Shown in pieces: positions 8,565-16,981 of a stretch of DNA of 64,000 nt. The notes under the pieces were generated by a model, which did not search any database, was not told where the DNA came from, and saw only the letters and a list, made by a program, of their open reading frames with translations. Every line of letters begins with the position of its first letter. The first letter of the stretch is position 1. The DNA lies in NCBI GenBank assembly GCA_029433155.1, contig JAQYTT010000001.1, positions 248,001-312,000 on the forward strand. The letters run 5' to 3'. This stretch comes from Lactobacillaceae bacterium L1_55_11. Lineage in GTDB: Bacteria; Bacillota; Bacilli; Lactobacillales; Lactobacillaceae. The position numbers were made by a program, and so were the translations under genes.

Positions 8565-8984
8565 ATGCGAGTTAAGGGTGGAACAGTTTCACGCGCACGT
8601 CGTAAGAAGTTTATTAAGTTGGCCAAGGGTTACCGTGGTCAGCGCCGGATCAATTTTAAGGTTGCTAAGCAGCAGGTTTATAAGTCATACCTGTACGCTT
8701 ACCGTGACCGTAAGAACCGCAAGCGCAACTTCCGTAAGTTGTGGATTGCCCGTATCAATGCTGCCGCTCGGATGAACGGTCTGTCATACTCAAAGTTGAT
8801 GCACGGTTTGACCTTAGCTGGGGTTGAATTGAACCGTAAGATGTTGGCTGAATTGGCTGTGTCTGATTTTGATACCTTCACTAAGGTAGCTGACCAGGCC
8901 AAGGAAGCTTTGCAAAAGGACGGGGCCATCGTCAAGCCTCGGACTGCGGCTACTACTGATACGACCGTTTCAGTAGAACGTTAA
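8565..8984 (+). CDS. rplT: 50S ribosomal protein L20 with C-terminal extension
   Basis: L20 binds 23S rRNA early in 50S assembly and, in Firmicutes, represses its own operon through the mRNA leader. The protein begins [15 protein letters not shown] and matches L20 to about residue 118 ([20 protein letters not shown]). It then continues for about 20 further residues ([16 protein letters not shown] end), longer than the usual 118-119. AGGAGGAAGAG lies before the ATG. A terminator follows. Confidence 0.96.
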   Translation: MRVKGGTVSRARRKKFIKLAKGYRGQRRINFKVAKQQVYKSYLYAYRDRKNRKRNFRKLWIARINAAARMNGLSYSKLMHGLTLAGVELNRKMLAELAVSDFDTFTKVADQAKEALQKDGAIVKPRTAATTDTTVSVER

Positions 8985-8986
8985 TT

Positions 8987-9013
8987 AAAAAACACCCACT
9001 CGGGTGTTTTTTT
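8987..9013 (+). terminator. Terminator of infC-rpmI-rplT
   Basis: AACACCC (8991-8997) pairs with GGGTGTT (9002-9008) over a 4-base loop, flanked by A-run and T7. GTGCCCTAAA follows the T-run, a string repeated after other terminators in the window. Confidence 0.9.
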
Positions 9014-9066
9014 GTGCCCTAAAGCTGGCCAAGGAGGCAAGTGCCACCGCATTTTTTCTGGAAATA

Positions 9067-9075
9067 TGCTAAAAT
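9067..9075 (+). promoter_or_regulatory. Extended -10 promoter before the RNase J gene
   Basis: TGCTAAAAT is an extended -10 element about 110 bases upstream of the gene; no good -35 box is seen. Confidence 0.5.
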
Positions 9076-9117
9076 TGTAATAATTGAATTACGAGACAAT
9101 CAAGTATTATCAATAGC

Positions 9118-9170
9118 ATGGTTTCCATGATAAATAGCAGTCTGAAGCCCCACCATGGTAGTGGGTTCAG
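9118..9170 (+). promoter_or_regulatory. Two hairpins in the RNase J mRNA leader
   Basis: CATGGTTTCCATG (9118-9130) is a small hairpin. CTGAA-gc-CCCAC (9142-9153) pairs with GTGGGTTCAG (9161-9170) to form a second, whose loop includes CATGG. That loop is complementary to the arm of the first hairpin, so an alternative fold is possible. The second hairpin ends about 10 bases before the ribosome-binding site. Confidence 0.5.
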
Positions 9171-9187
9171 ATTAAAAAGGAAGGTAT

Positions 9188-11035
9188 ATGACAGATTTAA
9201 GTATTATTCCCTTTGGCGGTGTCCGCGAAAACGGGAAAAGTATGTATGCGGTAACGGTCGATGACACCATCTTTATCTTAGATGCAGGTTTGAAGTACCC
9301 AGCCACTGACCAACTTGGGATTGACGTAGTTATCCCTGATTTTGAATACCTGGTCAAGAACCAGGATAAGATTGCCGGGGTTTTCCTGACCCATGGTCAC
9401 GCCGATGCCATCGGGGCACTTCCATTTCTGTTACAGCAGATTAACGTGCCAATTTTCGGGTCAGAGATGACAATTGCCCTGGCTAAATTAGCCATCCAAG
9501 ATGAGTCCGAATTAAAGGACTACGATGACTATCACGTTGTTAACGAGAAGACCGAAATTGACTTTGGTGATGTGAAGATTTCCTTCTTCAATACCACCCA
9601 TTCCATCCCAGAATCTCTGGGAATTGTGGTGGGCACCCACTATGGTCAAGTCGTCTACACCGGTGACTTTAAGTTTGACCCAACGGCTGAAAGTTATTAT
9701 CAAACTGACTTTGGTCGCCTGGTTGAAATTGGTAGCCACCCAGTGCTTGCCTTGCTGGGTGATGCGGCTGGTACTGAAGACAGTACGCCCAGTGCCAGTG
9801 AGATTCAAATCCATGACTATATCCATGATACCTTCGTTGAAAACAAGGGTCGGAGGATTATTGTGGCGGCGGTGGCCTCTAACATCCAGCGCATCCAGCA
9901 GGTGATTGATGCCGCAGCCGCTACCAAGCGCAAGGTGATTTTATCTGGTAACGATATTGAGCAGGTGGTACACACGGCCCTGAAATTGGGTAAGTTACAC
10001 CTACCAAAGCCCAAGGCTGAGCTCTTTGCCAAGATTAAGGATCTTGATAACCTGCCGGCTGGTGAAACCACCATTTTGGAAACCGGTCGGATGGGGGAGC
10101 CCATCAAGCATCTGAACCGGATGGCCAATGGTGAAGACCCCCACATCAATATTGGTGATGGTGACCTAGTCTTCATTACTACTACCCCCGCCACGGCCAT
10201 GGAATCAATGGTGGCCCAGACCCGGAACATGCTCTTCCAGCAAGGCGCCGATGTTAAGCAGATTAGCACCGACCTACGTTCCAGTGGTCATGCCAGTTTT
10301 GATGACCTGCAGATGATGATTAATCTGCTTAAGCCGGACTACTTCTTCCCAGTTCAAGGGGAGTACCGGGTGATGGAAACTGCTAAGAAGGCGGCCGAAG
10401 AGGTCAACATTCCAGCCAAGCACATCCTGATGGCTAAGAATGGGGACCAGTATCAGTGGGATGATGGTAAGTTTATCCTCAAGGATTCCTTCACAGTCGG
10501 CGAAACCCTGATTGATGGGGCCGGCTTTAATGACATTGGTAACGTTGTTCTACGTGATCGTCGCATCCTGTCCGAAGATGGCGTCTTTGTTTCCGTGGTC
10601 ACCATCGACCGTAAGAAGCGCAAGGTGGTTTCTAAGCCTAAGCTGACCTCCCGTGGTTTTGTCTATGTCAAGGCTAACCGGGACTTGATGCAGGAGGCTT
10701 CCCGTCTGACCGTTGAAAAAATTGAAGACTATCTGGCTAACGTGAAGGATTTTGATTGGAACGAGTTGAAGAATAACGTTCGCGAAGGTCTTTCCCGTTA
10801 TCTCTTTAATGAGACCCGTCGTCGCCCAATGGTTATGCCAGTGGTCATGGAAGTGAACCAGAACCGGCGCCCCCGCCATAACAACGGTGGTAAGAGCAAC
10901 GGTAACAACAAGAATAATAATCATCCCAACAAGAAGGGGAATGAAGCTTCTAAGAAACGTAACCATAAGGGTAATCACAAGTCCCATAACAATAATCAGG
11001 GAAAGGGCTCAGCCACTGGTCAACCGGCCAAGTAA
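9188..11035 (+). CDS. rnjB: Ribonuclease J, J2-like
   Basis: RNase J enzymes are metallo-beta-lactamase/beta-CASP ribonucleases that act in mRNA decay and rRNA maturation. The protein has 615 residues. The metal motif reads HGHADAIG (His69, His71, Asp73), with Ala74 in place of the last His of HxHxDH; this resembles the weakly active J2 paralogues of lactic acid bacteria rather than J1. Other family stretches are YTGDFKFDPTAE, SSGHAS and ITTTPATAMES. After about residue 557 an Asn/Lys/His-rich, probably disordered tail of roughly 58 residues is added, longer than the typical 555-residue protein. J2 type is my inference; the family assignment is firm. Confidence 0.9.
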   Translation: MTDLSIIPFGGVRENGKSMYAVTVDDTIFILDAGLKYPATDQLGIDVVIPDFEYLVKNQDKIAGVFLTHGHADAIGALPFLLQQINVPIFGSEMTIALAKLAIQDESELKDYDDYHVVNEKTEIDFGDVKISFFNTTHSIPESLGIVVGTHYGQVVYTGDFKFDPTAESYYQTDFGRLVEIGSHPVLALLGDAAGTEDSTPSASEIQIHDYIHDTFVENKGRRIIVAAVASNIQRIQQVIDAAAATKRKVILSGNDIEQVVHTALKLGKLHLPKPKAELFAKIKDLDNLPAGETTILETGRMGEPIKHLNRMANGEDPHINIGDGDLVFITTTPATAMESMVAQTRNMLFQQGADVKQISTDLRSSGHASFDDLQMMINLLKPDYFFPVQGEYRVMETAKKAAEEVNIPAKHILMAKNGDQYQWDDGKFILKDSFTVGETLIDGAGFNDIGNVVLRDRRILSEDGVFVSVVTIDRKKRKVVSKPKLTSRGFVYVKANRDLMQEASRLTVEKIEDYLANVKDFDWNELKNNVREGLSRYLFNETRRRPMVMPVVMEVNQNRRPRHNNGGKSNGNNKNNNHPNKKGNEASKKRNHKGNHKSHNNNQGKGSATGQPAK

Positions 11036-11083
11036 AGTGGCTGGGTCTTTGACCTCAAACATAATGGAGGTAAAGAAGTTAAT

Positions 11084-12004
11084 TTGACTAAGAAACTTAC
11101 CCCAGAATTACAAGCCCTGCTAGAGCGTGGCCAGGCCGAACATCAGGCTGGCAACTGGCACCAGGCGGCCGAAACTTTTGCTGAGCTTTATCAGGCTTGG
11201 CCGGCCTTTGACAGTAACTACCGCCTGGTAACGGCCCTCTTTATGGACCACCAGTACCAGCTGGCCGCTGACTATGCCGACGATTTTTTGTCGGACTATT
11301 TGGAAGATGTCAGTCATTTCAAGCTGGTAGTGGCGATAGCGGTGCAGAACCACAACTTCGTCGATGCCCAGCAGCTGGTGATGACCAGTGAGGATGCTGA
11401 CCTAAGAAAGGAACTGCTGGCCGGTATCCGTGCCGATGAAAAAGAGGCTAGTGAGACGATGGTCACGACCTTTAAAACCGTGGCCCGTCAGTTCTATCAC
11501 ATGAGTGACTACGACTTACCAGCCCAACATGAGCGCTACCAGGCGGCCCACTACCTGCCGGTCGACCAGTTTGTGACCGGTGCCAAATTCCTGTTGGTTG
11601 ACCCATACACCTTACCGGTGATGCGGGCGACCCTCCTAGAGGATTTGGCTAAGCTAGGTGTCAGTGATGAACTGGGTTATCGCTGGGTTGATGGGCAGAA
11701 CTACCAGGCCCAAATTAATGATTTGCCCCTGGCGGTGGACTCGCCTCAGTATCGTGATATTGTGGCCTTTCTGGCCGAGACGGTGGGGCAGCAAGACCCC
11801 ATCGCCTATGAAAACCTGGTCCAGCAAACTCGAATGGAACTAACCCTGCTCTTTCCAATGATTGAGCCGGCGGTTAGTGACCCTAAGGCTTGGGCCCAGG
11901 TCAATCTGTCGAATTATTACCAGGAAGACAGTACCGCTGAGAGTGCTGGCCAGGCCAGTATTCACCGGCAGGTTCAGCAGGTCTTAAATGAGATGATGTC
12001 TTGA
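11084..12004 (+). CDS. TPR repeat protein of unknown function
   Basis: A 306-residue soluble acidic protein with helical repeats. The first 90 residues show TPR-like periodicity (HQAGNWHQAAETFAELYQAW, then a second helix pair around YQLAADYADDFLSDY). The rest is alpha-helical by composition without a known motif. The start is TTG at 11084, with GGAGG about 13 bases upstream; the earlier ATG at 11063 runs into a stop. It lies 48 bases after the RNase J gene and before tuf, an arrangement known from related lactic acid bacteria, so a role in RNA or ribosome function is possible but unproven. Confidence 0.75.
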   Translation: MTKKLTPELQALLERGQAEHQAGNWHQAAETFAELYQAWPAFDSNYRLVTALFMDHQYQLAADYADDFLSDYLEDVSHFKLVVAIAVQNHNFVDAQQLVMTSEDADLRKELLAGIRADEKEASETMVTTFKTVARQFYHMSDYDLPAQHERYQAAHYLPVDQFVTGAKFLLVDPYTLPVMRATLLEDLAKLGVSDELGYRWVDGQNYQAQINDLPLAVDSPQYRDIVAFLAETVGQQDPIAYENLVQQTRMELTLLFPMIEPAVSDPKAWAQVNLSNYYQEDSTAESAGQASIHRQVQQVLNEMMS

Positions 12005-12025
12005 CATTTAATCCGTTGAAAAAGG

Positions 12026-12054
12026 TTTACTTTTATAGGCCTGCTTAGTATAAT
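12026..12054 (+). promoter_or_regulatory. Promoter of tuf
   Basis: TTTACT (12026-12031), a 17-base spacer and a perfect TATAAT (12049-12054) form a strong promoter. The leader that follows has hairpins ACACAAG/CTTGTGT (12080-12086 with 12093-12099) and AACGA/TCGTT (12103-12115). Confidence 0.8.
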
Positions 12055-12178
12055 CGTTGATGGCGCTAAAAGCCGAAAGACACAAGTTCTGGCTTGTGTT
12101 TAAACGATTTTCGTTGTAAAATAACTGTATACGATTTTTTCAGTTTTGCTGGAAAAACAAAATTTGGAGGAAACTACA

Positions 12179-13366
12179 TTGGCTAAGGAAACTTACGTTC
12201 GGAATAAGCCCCACGTTAACATTGGTACGATCGGCCACGTCGATCACGGTAAGACTACTTTGACTGCTGCTATCTCAAAGGTATTGGCTGAGAAGGATGG
12301 TGGTACTGCTACTGATTTCGCTGAAATCGATAACGCTCCTGAAGAAAAGGAACGTGGTATCACGATTAACACTTCACACATCGAGTACGAGACTGACAAG
12401 CGTCACTATGCCCACATCGATGCCCCTGGTCACGCCGATTACGTTAAGAACATGATCACTGGTGCCGCTCAGATGGATGGTGCTATCTTGGTTGTTGCCG
12501 CAACTGATGGTCCTATGCCACAGACTCGTGAGCACATCTTGCTTGCCCGTCAGGTTGGTGTTGAACACTTGGTAGTCTTCTTGAACAAGACTGACTTGGT
12601 TGATGACCCAGAATTGATCGACTTGGTTGAGATGGAAGTTCGTGAACTTTTGTCAGAGTACGATTTCCCTGGTGATGACATTCCTGTTATCAAGGGTTCA
12701 GCTTTGAAGGCTTTGGAAGGTGATCCAGAGCAAGAAAAGGTTATCCTTGAATTGATGGATGCCGTTGATGAATACATCCCAACGCCAGCTCGTGAAGATG
12801 ACAAGCCATTCTTGATGCCTGTCGAAGATGTCTTCACTATCACTGGTCGTGGAACTGTTGCATCTGGTCGTGTTGACCGTGGTGTTTTGACTACTGGTAA
12901 CGAAGTTGAAATCGTCGGTTTGAAGGACGAAGTTAAGAAGACTACGGTTACTGGAATCGAAATGTTCCGTAAGACTTTGGAAGAAGCTCAGGCTGGTGAT
13001 AACATCGGTGCTTTGCTTCGTGGTGTTGACCGTGACCAGATCGAGCGTGGTCAAGTTTTGGCTGCTCCTGGTTCAATCAAGACCCACAAGAAGTTCAAGG
13101 CCGAAGTTTATGTCTTGACTAAGGAAGAAGGTGGCCGTCACACGCCATTCTTCACTAACTACCGTCCACAGTTCTACTTCCACACTACTGATGTAACTGG
13201 TGTTGTTGAACTGCCAGAAGGTGTTGAAATGGTTATGCCTGGTGACCAAGTAACGTTTGACGTTGAATTGATTGCACCAGTTGCCATTGAAAAGGGATTG
13301 AAGTTTACTGTTCGTGAAGGTGGCCACACTGTTGGTGCCGGAACGGTTACTGAAATCGAAGATTAA
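12179..13366 (+). CDS. tuf: Elongation factor Tu
   Basis: EF-Tu delivers aminoacyl-tRNA to the ribosomal A site and hydrolyses GTP. The true start is TTG at 12179, 8 bases after TTTGGAGG. It gives [20 protein letters not shown] and a 395-residue product of normal length; the frame is open 11 codons further upstream but without homology. G1 is GHVDHGKT, the DAPGHADY and NKTD motifs are present, and domains 2 and 3 are complete. Codon use is strongly biased (TTG for Leu, GGT for Gly), as expected of a highly expressed gene and unlike the neighbours. It has its own promoter and terminator. Confidence 0.98.
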   Translation: MAKETYVRNKPHVNIGTIGHVDHGKTTLTAAISKVLAEKDGGTATDFAEIDNAPEEKERGITINTSHIEYETDKRHYAHIDAPGHADYVKNMITGAAQMDGAILVVAATDGPMPQTREHILLARQVGVEHLVVFLNKTDLVDDPELIDLVEMEVRELLSEYDFPGDDIPVIKGSALKALEGDPEQEKVILELMDAVDEYIPTPAREDDKPFLMPVEDVFTITGRGTVASGRVDRGVLTTGNEVEIVGLKDEVKKTTVTGIEMFRKTLEEAQAGDNIGALLRGVDRDQIERGQVLAAPGSIKTHKKFKAEVYVLTKEEGGRHTPFFTNYRPQFYFHTTDVTGVVELPEGVEMVMPGDQVTFDVELIAPVAIEKGLKFTVREGGHTVGAGTVTEIED

Positions 13367-13376
13367 TATCTTCATG

Positions 13377-13400
13377 AAAAACGCCCACGGGCGTTTTTTT
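13377..13400 (+). terminator. Terminator of tuf
   Basis: ACGCC (13381-13385) pairs with GGCGT (13390-13394), preceded by an A-run and followed by T7 and then GTGCCCTAAA. Confidence 0.88.
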
Positions 13401-13416
13401 GTGCCCTAAATCATAC

Positions 13417-13452
13417 AAAAAGGATGGCACCGACAACGGTGCCATCCTTTTT
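13417..13452 (-). terminator. Strong terminator after the 42-residue ORF
   Basis: A 16-bp perfect inverted repeat, AAAAAGGATGGCACCG against CGGTGCCATCCTTTTT, with a 4-base loop. It is symmetrical, so it can also back up tuf termination from the other side. Confidence 0.88.
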
Positions 13453-13455
13453 GAT

Positions 13456-13584
13456 TTACTGCTGTTGGTTGTTTTTACCCAAGGCCTTGGCCCGTTCCTG
13501 ACTGTTACGGTCTTCATCGGGGAGGCTGATTAGGTCATCTAGGGGTGAATTAGTTCGTTCTTCTTGGTTTACAATTTTTGCCAT
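13456..13584 (-). CDS. Small hydrophilic protein, 42 residues
   Basis: I do not recognise this product. It begins MAKIVNQEERTNSPLDDLIS and ends KALGKNNQQQ; it is highly charged, has no membrane segment and is probably mostly disordered or helical. Support for it being real: ATTGGAGG lies 9 bases before the ATG, the frame ends 4 bases before a perfect 16-bp terminator, and the unit stands alone as a monocistronic gene between tuf and the methyltransferase gene. Coding potential was judged only from these signals. Confidence 0.7.
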   Translation of the reverse strand: MAKIVNQEERTNSPLDDLISLPDEDRNSQERAKALGKNNQQQ

Positions 13585-13641
13585 TGCTTGCTACCTCCAA
13601 TTAATGAGAAGTTCATGGTTTGTATTATACCACGTACAAGC

Positions 13642-14163
13642 CTAGATTCGTTCGACTAGGAAGGCGCTCACCTCACCACCACGGTAAAAGGCCCGGCGGT
13701 AATCCAGCGCCCGGAGACGGTCAAAGCTACTCTGCCAAGAATCCGGCACGGTATCAAACTTTACAATCAAGAGACCGCCATGAGTGAGATAGGGGAGGGT
13801 AGCCAGAATTTTACTATAGCTGTCGTCGGTGTAGAGTGCTTGGCCGCCCGTGTCGCTGGAATAATCAAAGATAATCAAACTTAGCGCCTGATTAGGGTCC
13901 AGGTCAGTTTGGCCGAGCTGACTAACATCGTGCTGGTAAATGGTAACCCGGTCATTGAGGCCCGACGTAAAGAGACCGCTGACGGCTTGGTTAGCCTGGT
14001 CACGGTCGCTCAGGTAGGCCAGGACTTGGCCGGTTGGGCCAACGCGACTGGCCAAAAAATTGGTGTTGATCCCATTGAGACCGGTGGCATCAACAACCCA
14101 GTCACCAGGTTGCACCTGGGCCTCGATCATTTGGTGGACAAATTGGTTCGTGGAAAATAGCAT
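13642..14163 (-). CDS. Class I SAM-dependent methyltransferase (YtqB/MnmM-like)
   Basis: A 173-residue Rossmann-fold protein. The SAM-binding motif I region is WVVDATGLNGINTNFLA (about residues 23-39), where the YtqB/MnmM family usually has DATxGNGHDTxFLA. Motif II lies around VLAYLSD and motif IV is IIFDYSS. MnmM methylates the wobble-uridine modification of some tRNAs. The glycine and histidine of the usual motif I are altered here, so the substrate or even activity is uncertain. ATG 14161-14163 is preferred because AAAGGG lies just upstream; an in-frame TTG at 14179-14181 has no such site. The gene is divergent from the leuS T-box leader. Confidence 0.65.
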   Translation of the reverse strand: MLFSTNQFVHQMIEAQVQPGDWVVDATGLNGINTNFLASRVGPTGQVLAYLSDRDQANQAVSGLFTSGLNDRVTIYQHDVSQLGQTDLDPNQALSLIIFDYSSDTGGQALYTDDSYSKILATLPYLTHGGLLIVKFDTVPDSWQSSFDRLRALDYRRAFYRGGEVSAFLVERI

Positions 14164-14233
14164 AGTACGCCCTTTCAACAAGGATTTAGTCGGCAGTTTA
14201 CCGCCCCGATTATAACGAAAAGGGCGGTCACTG

Positions 14234-14242
14234 TGGTATACT
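14234..14242 (+). promoter_or_regulatory. Extended -10 promoter of the T-box-leuS transcript
   Basis: TGGTATACT gives an extended -10 box a few bases upstream of T-box stem I; the -35 region is weak. Confidence 0.55.
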
Positions 14243-14249
14243 TTAGGTA

Positions 14250-14476
14250 TTCTTCAACACTAGTATACACGTAGCGGTCCATCAGAAACCAGGCGGGGTT
14301 GCGAGCCTGGCAAGCGGCGTGTAGAACTCAGTTGAATGGTTTTGCCGGTGAACGATAGTAGTCGGTGACGTGTGTTCGCGTTAAGACTTCTAAGGCGTTT
14401 TTACGTGAATGTAGGTGGTACCGCGATACTTTGTCGCCCTACGTCATGCTTTTTAGTGTGGCGTAGGTTTTTTTAA
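14250..14476 (+). promoter_or_regulatory. T-box riboswitch (leucine) controlling leuS
   Basis: The leader has a long stem I with CTC (14327-14329) in the GAACTC context of a specifier loop, reading a leucine codon. The conserved T-box sequence AGGTGGTACCGCG lies at 14413-14425, where uncharged tRNA 3' ends pair. The terminator has CCTACG (14438-14443) pairing with CGTAGG (14462-14467), followed by T7. Uncharged tRNA-Leu should stabilise the antiterminator and turn leuS on. Confidence 0.95.
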
Positions 14477-14500
14477 TTTTAAGCTATAAAGGAGATTAGC

Positions 14501-16927
14501 ATGGGATATAATCACCAAGAAATCGAGAAAAAATGGCAACACTACTGGGACCAGCACCAGACTTTTAAGGCCGTTGACCAGTCTGATAAGCCTAAGTACT
14601 ATGCCCTCGATATGTTCCCTTATCCATCTGGTCAAGGCCTGCACGTTGGCCATCCTGAAGGCTACACGGCTACTGACATTATCAGTCGCTACAAGCGGGC
14701 GAAGGGCTTTGACGTATTGCACCCAATGGGTTGGGATGCCTTTGGTCTGCCTGCCGAGCAGTACGCTATTAAGACCGGTCATAACCCGGCTACCTTCACC
14801 AACAAAAACATCAGCATTTTTAAAAAGCAGATTAAGTCATTAGGTTTCTCCTATGACTGGAACCGCGAAATTAACACCACCGATCCAAAGTACTACAAGT
14901 GGACCCAGTGGATTTTTGAGAAGCTCTATGAGAAGGGCCTGGCCTATGAAGACGAAATCATGGTTAACTGGGCGCCCGATTTCCCTGGTGGGGGAATCGT
15001 TGTCTCTAACGAAGAGGTGGTTGATGGTAAGACGGAACGTGGTGGTTATCCGGTTTACCGTAAGCCTATGAAGCAGTGGGTCTTAAAGATTACGGCCTAC
15101 GCCGACCGCTTGATTGATGACTTGGAAGAGTTGGATTGGCCTGAAGCCATCAAGGAACAGCAACGGAACTGGATTGGCCGTTCGGTTGGGGCCATGATTA
15201 CCTTCACGGTTGATGACTTGGATGCCAAGATTCAGGCCTTCAGTACCCGGGCTGACACCCTCTTTGGGGCCAGCTATATCGTTTTGGCACCTGAGCACGA
15301 ACTGGTGGACCAGTTGGTGACTGATGACCAAAAGGACGCTATTGCGGCCTACCGGAAGGAAATTGCTAGCAAGTCTGACCTGGAACGGACGGACTTAAAC
15401 AAGGATAAGTCTGGCGCCTTCACTGGTAGTTATGCCATTAACCCAATTAACGGTGAAAAACTGCCAATCTGGATTGCCGACTATGTTCTGGCTTCCTACG
15501 GAACCGGGGCGGTCATGGGTGTGCCAGCCCACGACCAACGTGACTGGGACTTTGCCAAGCGCTTTGACCTGCCCATCACGCCAGTTATTGCCGGTGGCGA
15601 CATTGAAAAAGAAGCCTACAGTGGGGAAGGTCCTCACATCAACTCTGGCTTCCTAGACGGCTTGGACAAGGTTGAGGCTATTGATAAGATGGTTGACTGG
15701 CTGGTTGAGCACGGTGCCGGTGAAAAGAAGGTCAACTACCGTCTGCGCGACTGGGTCTTCTCCCGGCAGCGCTACTGGGGTGAGCCAATTCCAGTCATTC
15801 ACTGGGAGGATGGCACCCAGTCCTTGGTACCTGAGGACGAGCTGCCCCTACGGCTCCCAGAGTTAAACCAAGACCAAATGAAGCCTTCTGGTACCGGTGA
15901 GTCACCTCTGGCAAACGCTACTGATTGGCTGAACGTTACCCGGGAAGATGGCGTTAAGGGCCGCCGTGAGACCAACACCATGCCACAGTGGGCTGGCTCA
16001 TCCTGGTACTACCTGCGCTACATTGACCCCCATAACAATCAGGCCTTTGCTGACTATGACAAGCTCAAGTACTGGATGAACGTTGATCTCTACATTGGTG
16101 GAGCGGAACACGCCGTGCTCCACCTGCTCTACGCCCGTTTCTGGTACAAGTTCCTCTACGATTTGGGTCTGGTACCTACCAAGGAACCATTCCACAAGTT
16201 GGTTAACCAGGGCATGATTTTGGGTGAAAACCACGAGAAGATGTCTAAGTCCCGTGGTAACGTGGTTAACCCCGATGAGATTGTTAAAAGCTATGGGGCT
16301 GACACCCTGCGGGTCTATGAAATGTTCATGGGACCGCTGACCCAGGCTAAGCCTTGGTCAGAAGATGGAGTGACCGGTTCTCGGCGTTGGTTAGACCGGG
16401 TATGGCGTCTGCTAATCGATGACCAGGACCAGCTCCGTGACCATGTCACTAACTATAACCCTGGTGATTTGGACAAGATTTACAATCAGACAGTTAAGAA
16501 GGTTACCGACGACATCGAAAACCTGCACTTTAACACGGCCATCTCCCAGTTGATGATTTTCGTGAACGAGGCCTACAAGTCTGAAGCCCTACCGGTTAAG
16601 TACATGGACGGCTTCATTCAGATGCTGGCACCATTTGCGCCTCACATTGCTGAGGAACTATGGTCCCGTCTGGGCCACGACGAATCCCTTACTTACGCCC
16701 CTTGGCCTGAATACGATGAAAAAGCCCTGGTTGATACCAGTGTAGAAGTCGTCTTCCAGGTGAACGGTAAGGTCCGTGGCAAGGCCATGTTGCCAGCCGA
16801 TGCTAGCAAGGATGATATGATTGCTGCGGCCAAGGCCGAGGACAACGTCAAGAAGTTTATTGATGGGAAGACCATCCAAAAGATTATTGCCATTCCAGTT
16901 AAGTTCGTTAACATCGTGGCAAAGTAG
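14501..16927 (+). CDS. leuS: Leucyl-tRNA synthetase
   Basis: Charges tRNA-Leu with leucine in the cytosol. At 808 residues it has normal bacterial length. The class I HIGH motif appears as HVGH within [15 protein letters not shown] (about residues 43-53). The CP1 editing domain includes the threonine-rich and [15 protein letters not shown] stretches. The KMSKS loop is exact, in [17 protein letters not shown], and the C-terminal domain ends with FVNIVAK. AAGGAG precedes the ATG. It is controlled by the T-box leader just upstream and followed by the flippase gene, a common pairing in lactic acid bacteria. Confidence 0.98.
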   Translation: MGYNHQEIEKKWQHYWDQHQTFKAVDQSDKPKYYALDMFPYPSGQGLHVGHPEGYTATDIISRYKRAKGFDVLHPMGWDAFGLPAEQYAIKTGHNPATFTNKNISIFKKQIKSLGFSYDWNREINTTDPKYYKWTQWIFEKLYEKGLAYEDEIMVNWAPDFPGGGIVVSNEEVVDGKTERGGYPVYRKPMKQWVLKITAYADRLIDDLEELDWPEAIKEQQRNWIGRSVGAMITFTVDDLDAKIQAFSTRADTLFGASYIVLAPEHELVDQLVTDDQKDAIAAYRKEIASKSDLERTDLNKDKSGAFTGSYAINPINGEKLPIWIADYVLASYGTGAVMGVPAHDQRDWDFAKRFDLPITPVIAGGDIEKEAYSGEGPHINSGFLDGLDKVEAIDKMVDWLVEHGAGEKKVNYRLRDWVFSRQRYWGEPIPVIHWEDGTQSLVPEDELPLRLPELNQDQMKPSGTGESPLANATDWLNVTREDGVKGRRETNTMPQWAGSSWYYLRYIDPHNNQAFADYDKLKYWMNVDLYIGGAEHAVLHLLYARFWYKFLYDLGLVPTKEPFHKLVNQGMILGENHEKMSKSRGNVVNPDEIVKSYGADTLRVYEMFMGPLTQAKPWSEDGVTGSRRWLDRVWRLLIDDQDQLRDHVTNYNPGDLDKIYNQTVKKVTDDIENLHFNTAISQLMIFVNEAYKSEALPVKYMDGFIQMLAPFAPHIAEELWSRLGHDESLTYAPWPEYDEKALVDTSVEVVFQVNGKVRGKAMLPADASKDDMIAAAKAEDNVKKFIDGKTIQKIIAIPVKFVNIVAK

Positions 16928-16934
16928 TTCTAAT

Positions 16935-16950
16935 CCCACCTGAGGGTGGG
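16935..16950 (+). other. Hairpin between leuS and the flippase gene
   Basis: CCCACC (16935-16940) pairs with GGTGGG (16945-16950). No T-run follows, so it is more likely an mRNA processing or stability element than a terminator. Confidence 0.45.
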
Positions 16951-16981
16951 GTACATAATTATTCTAGTGAAAGGAAACGTC

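Noticed and set aside
12146-12178. Longer EF-Tu start upstream of TTG 12179
   Set aside because: The extra residues cover the leader and ribosome site and have no homology; EF-Tu begins AKETYVRNK.
16935-16950. Terminator after leuS
   Set aside because: The hairpin lacks a following T-run, and the next gene probably shares the transcript.
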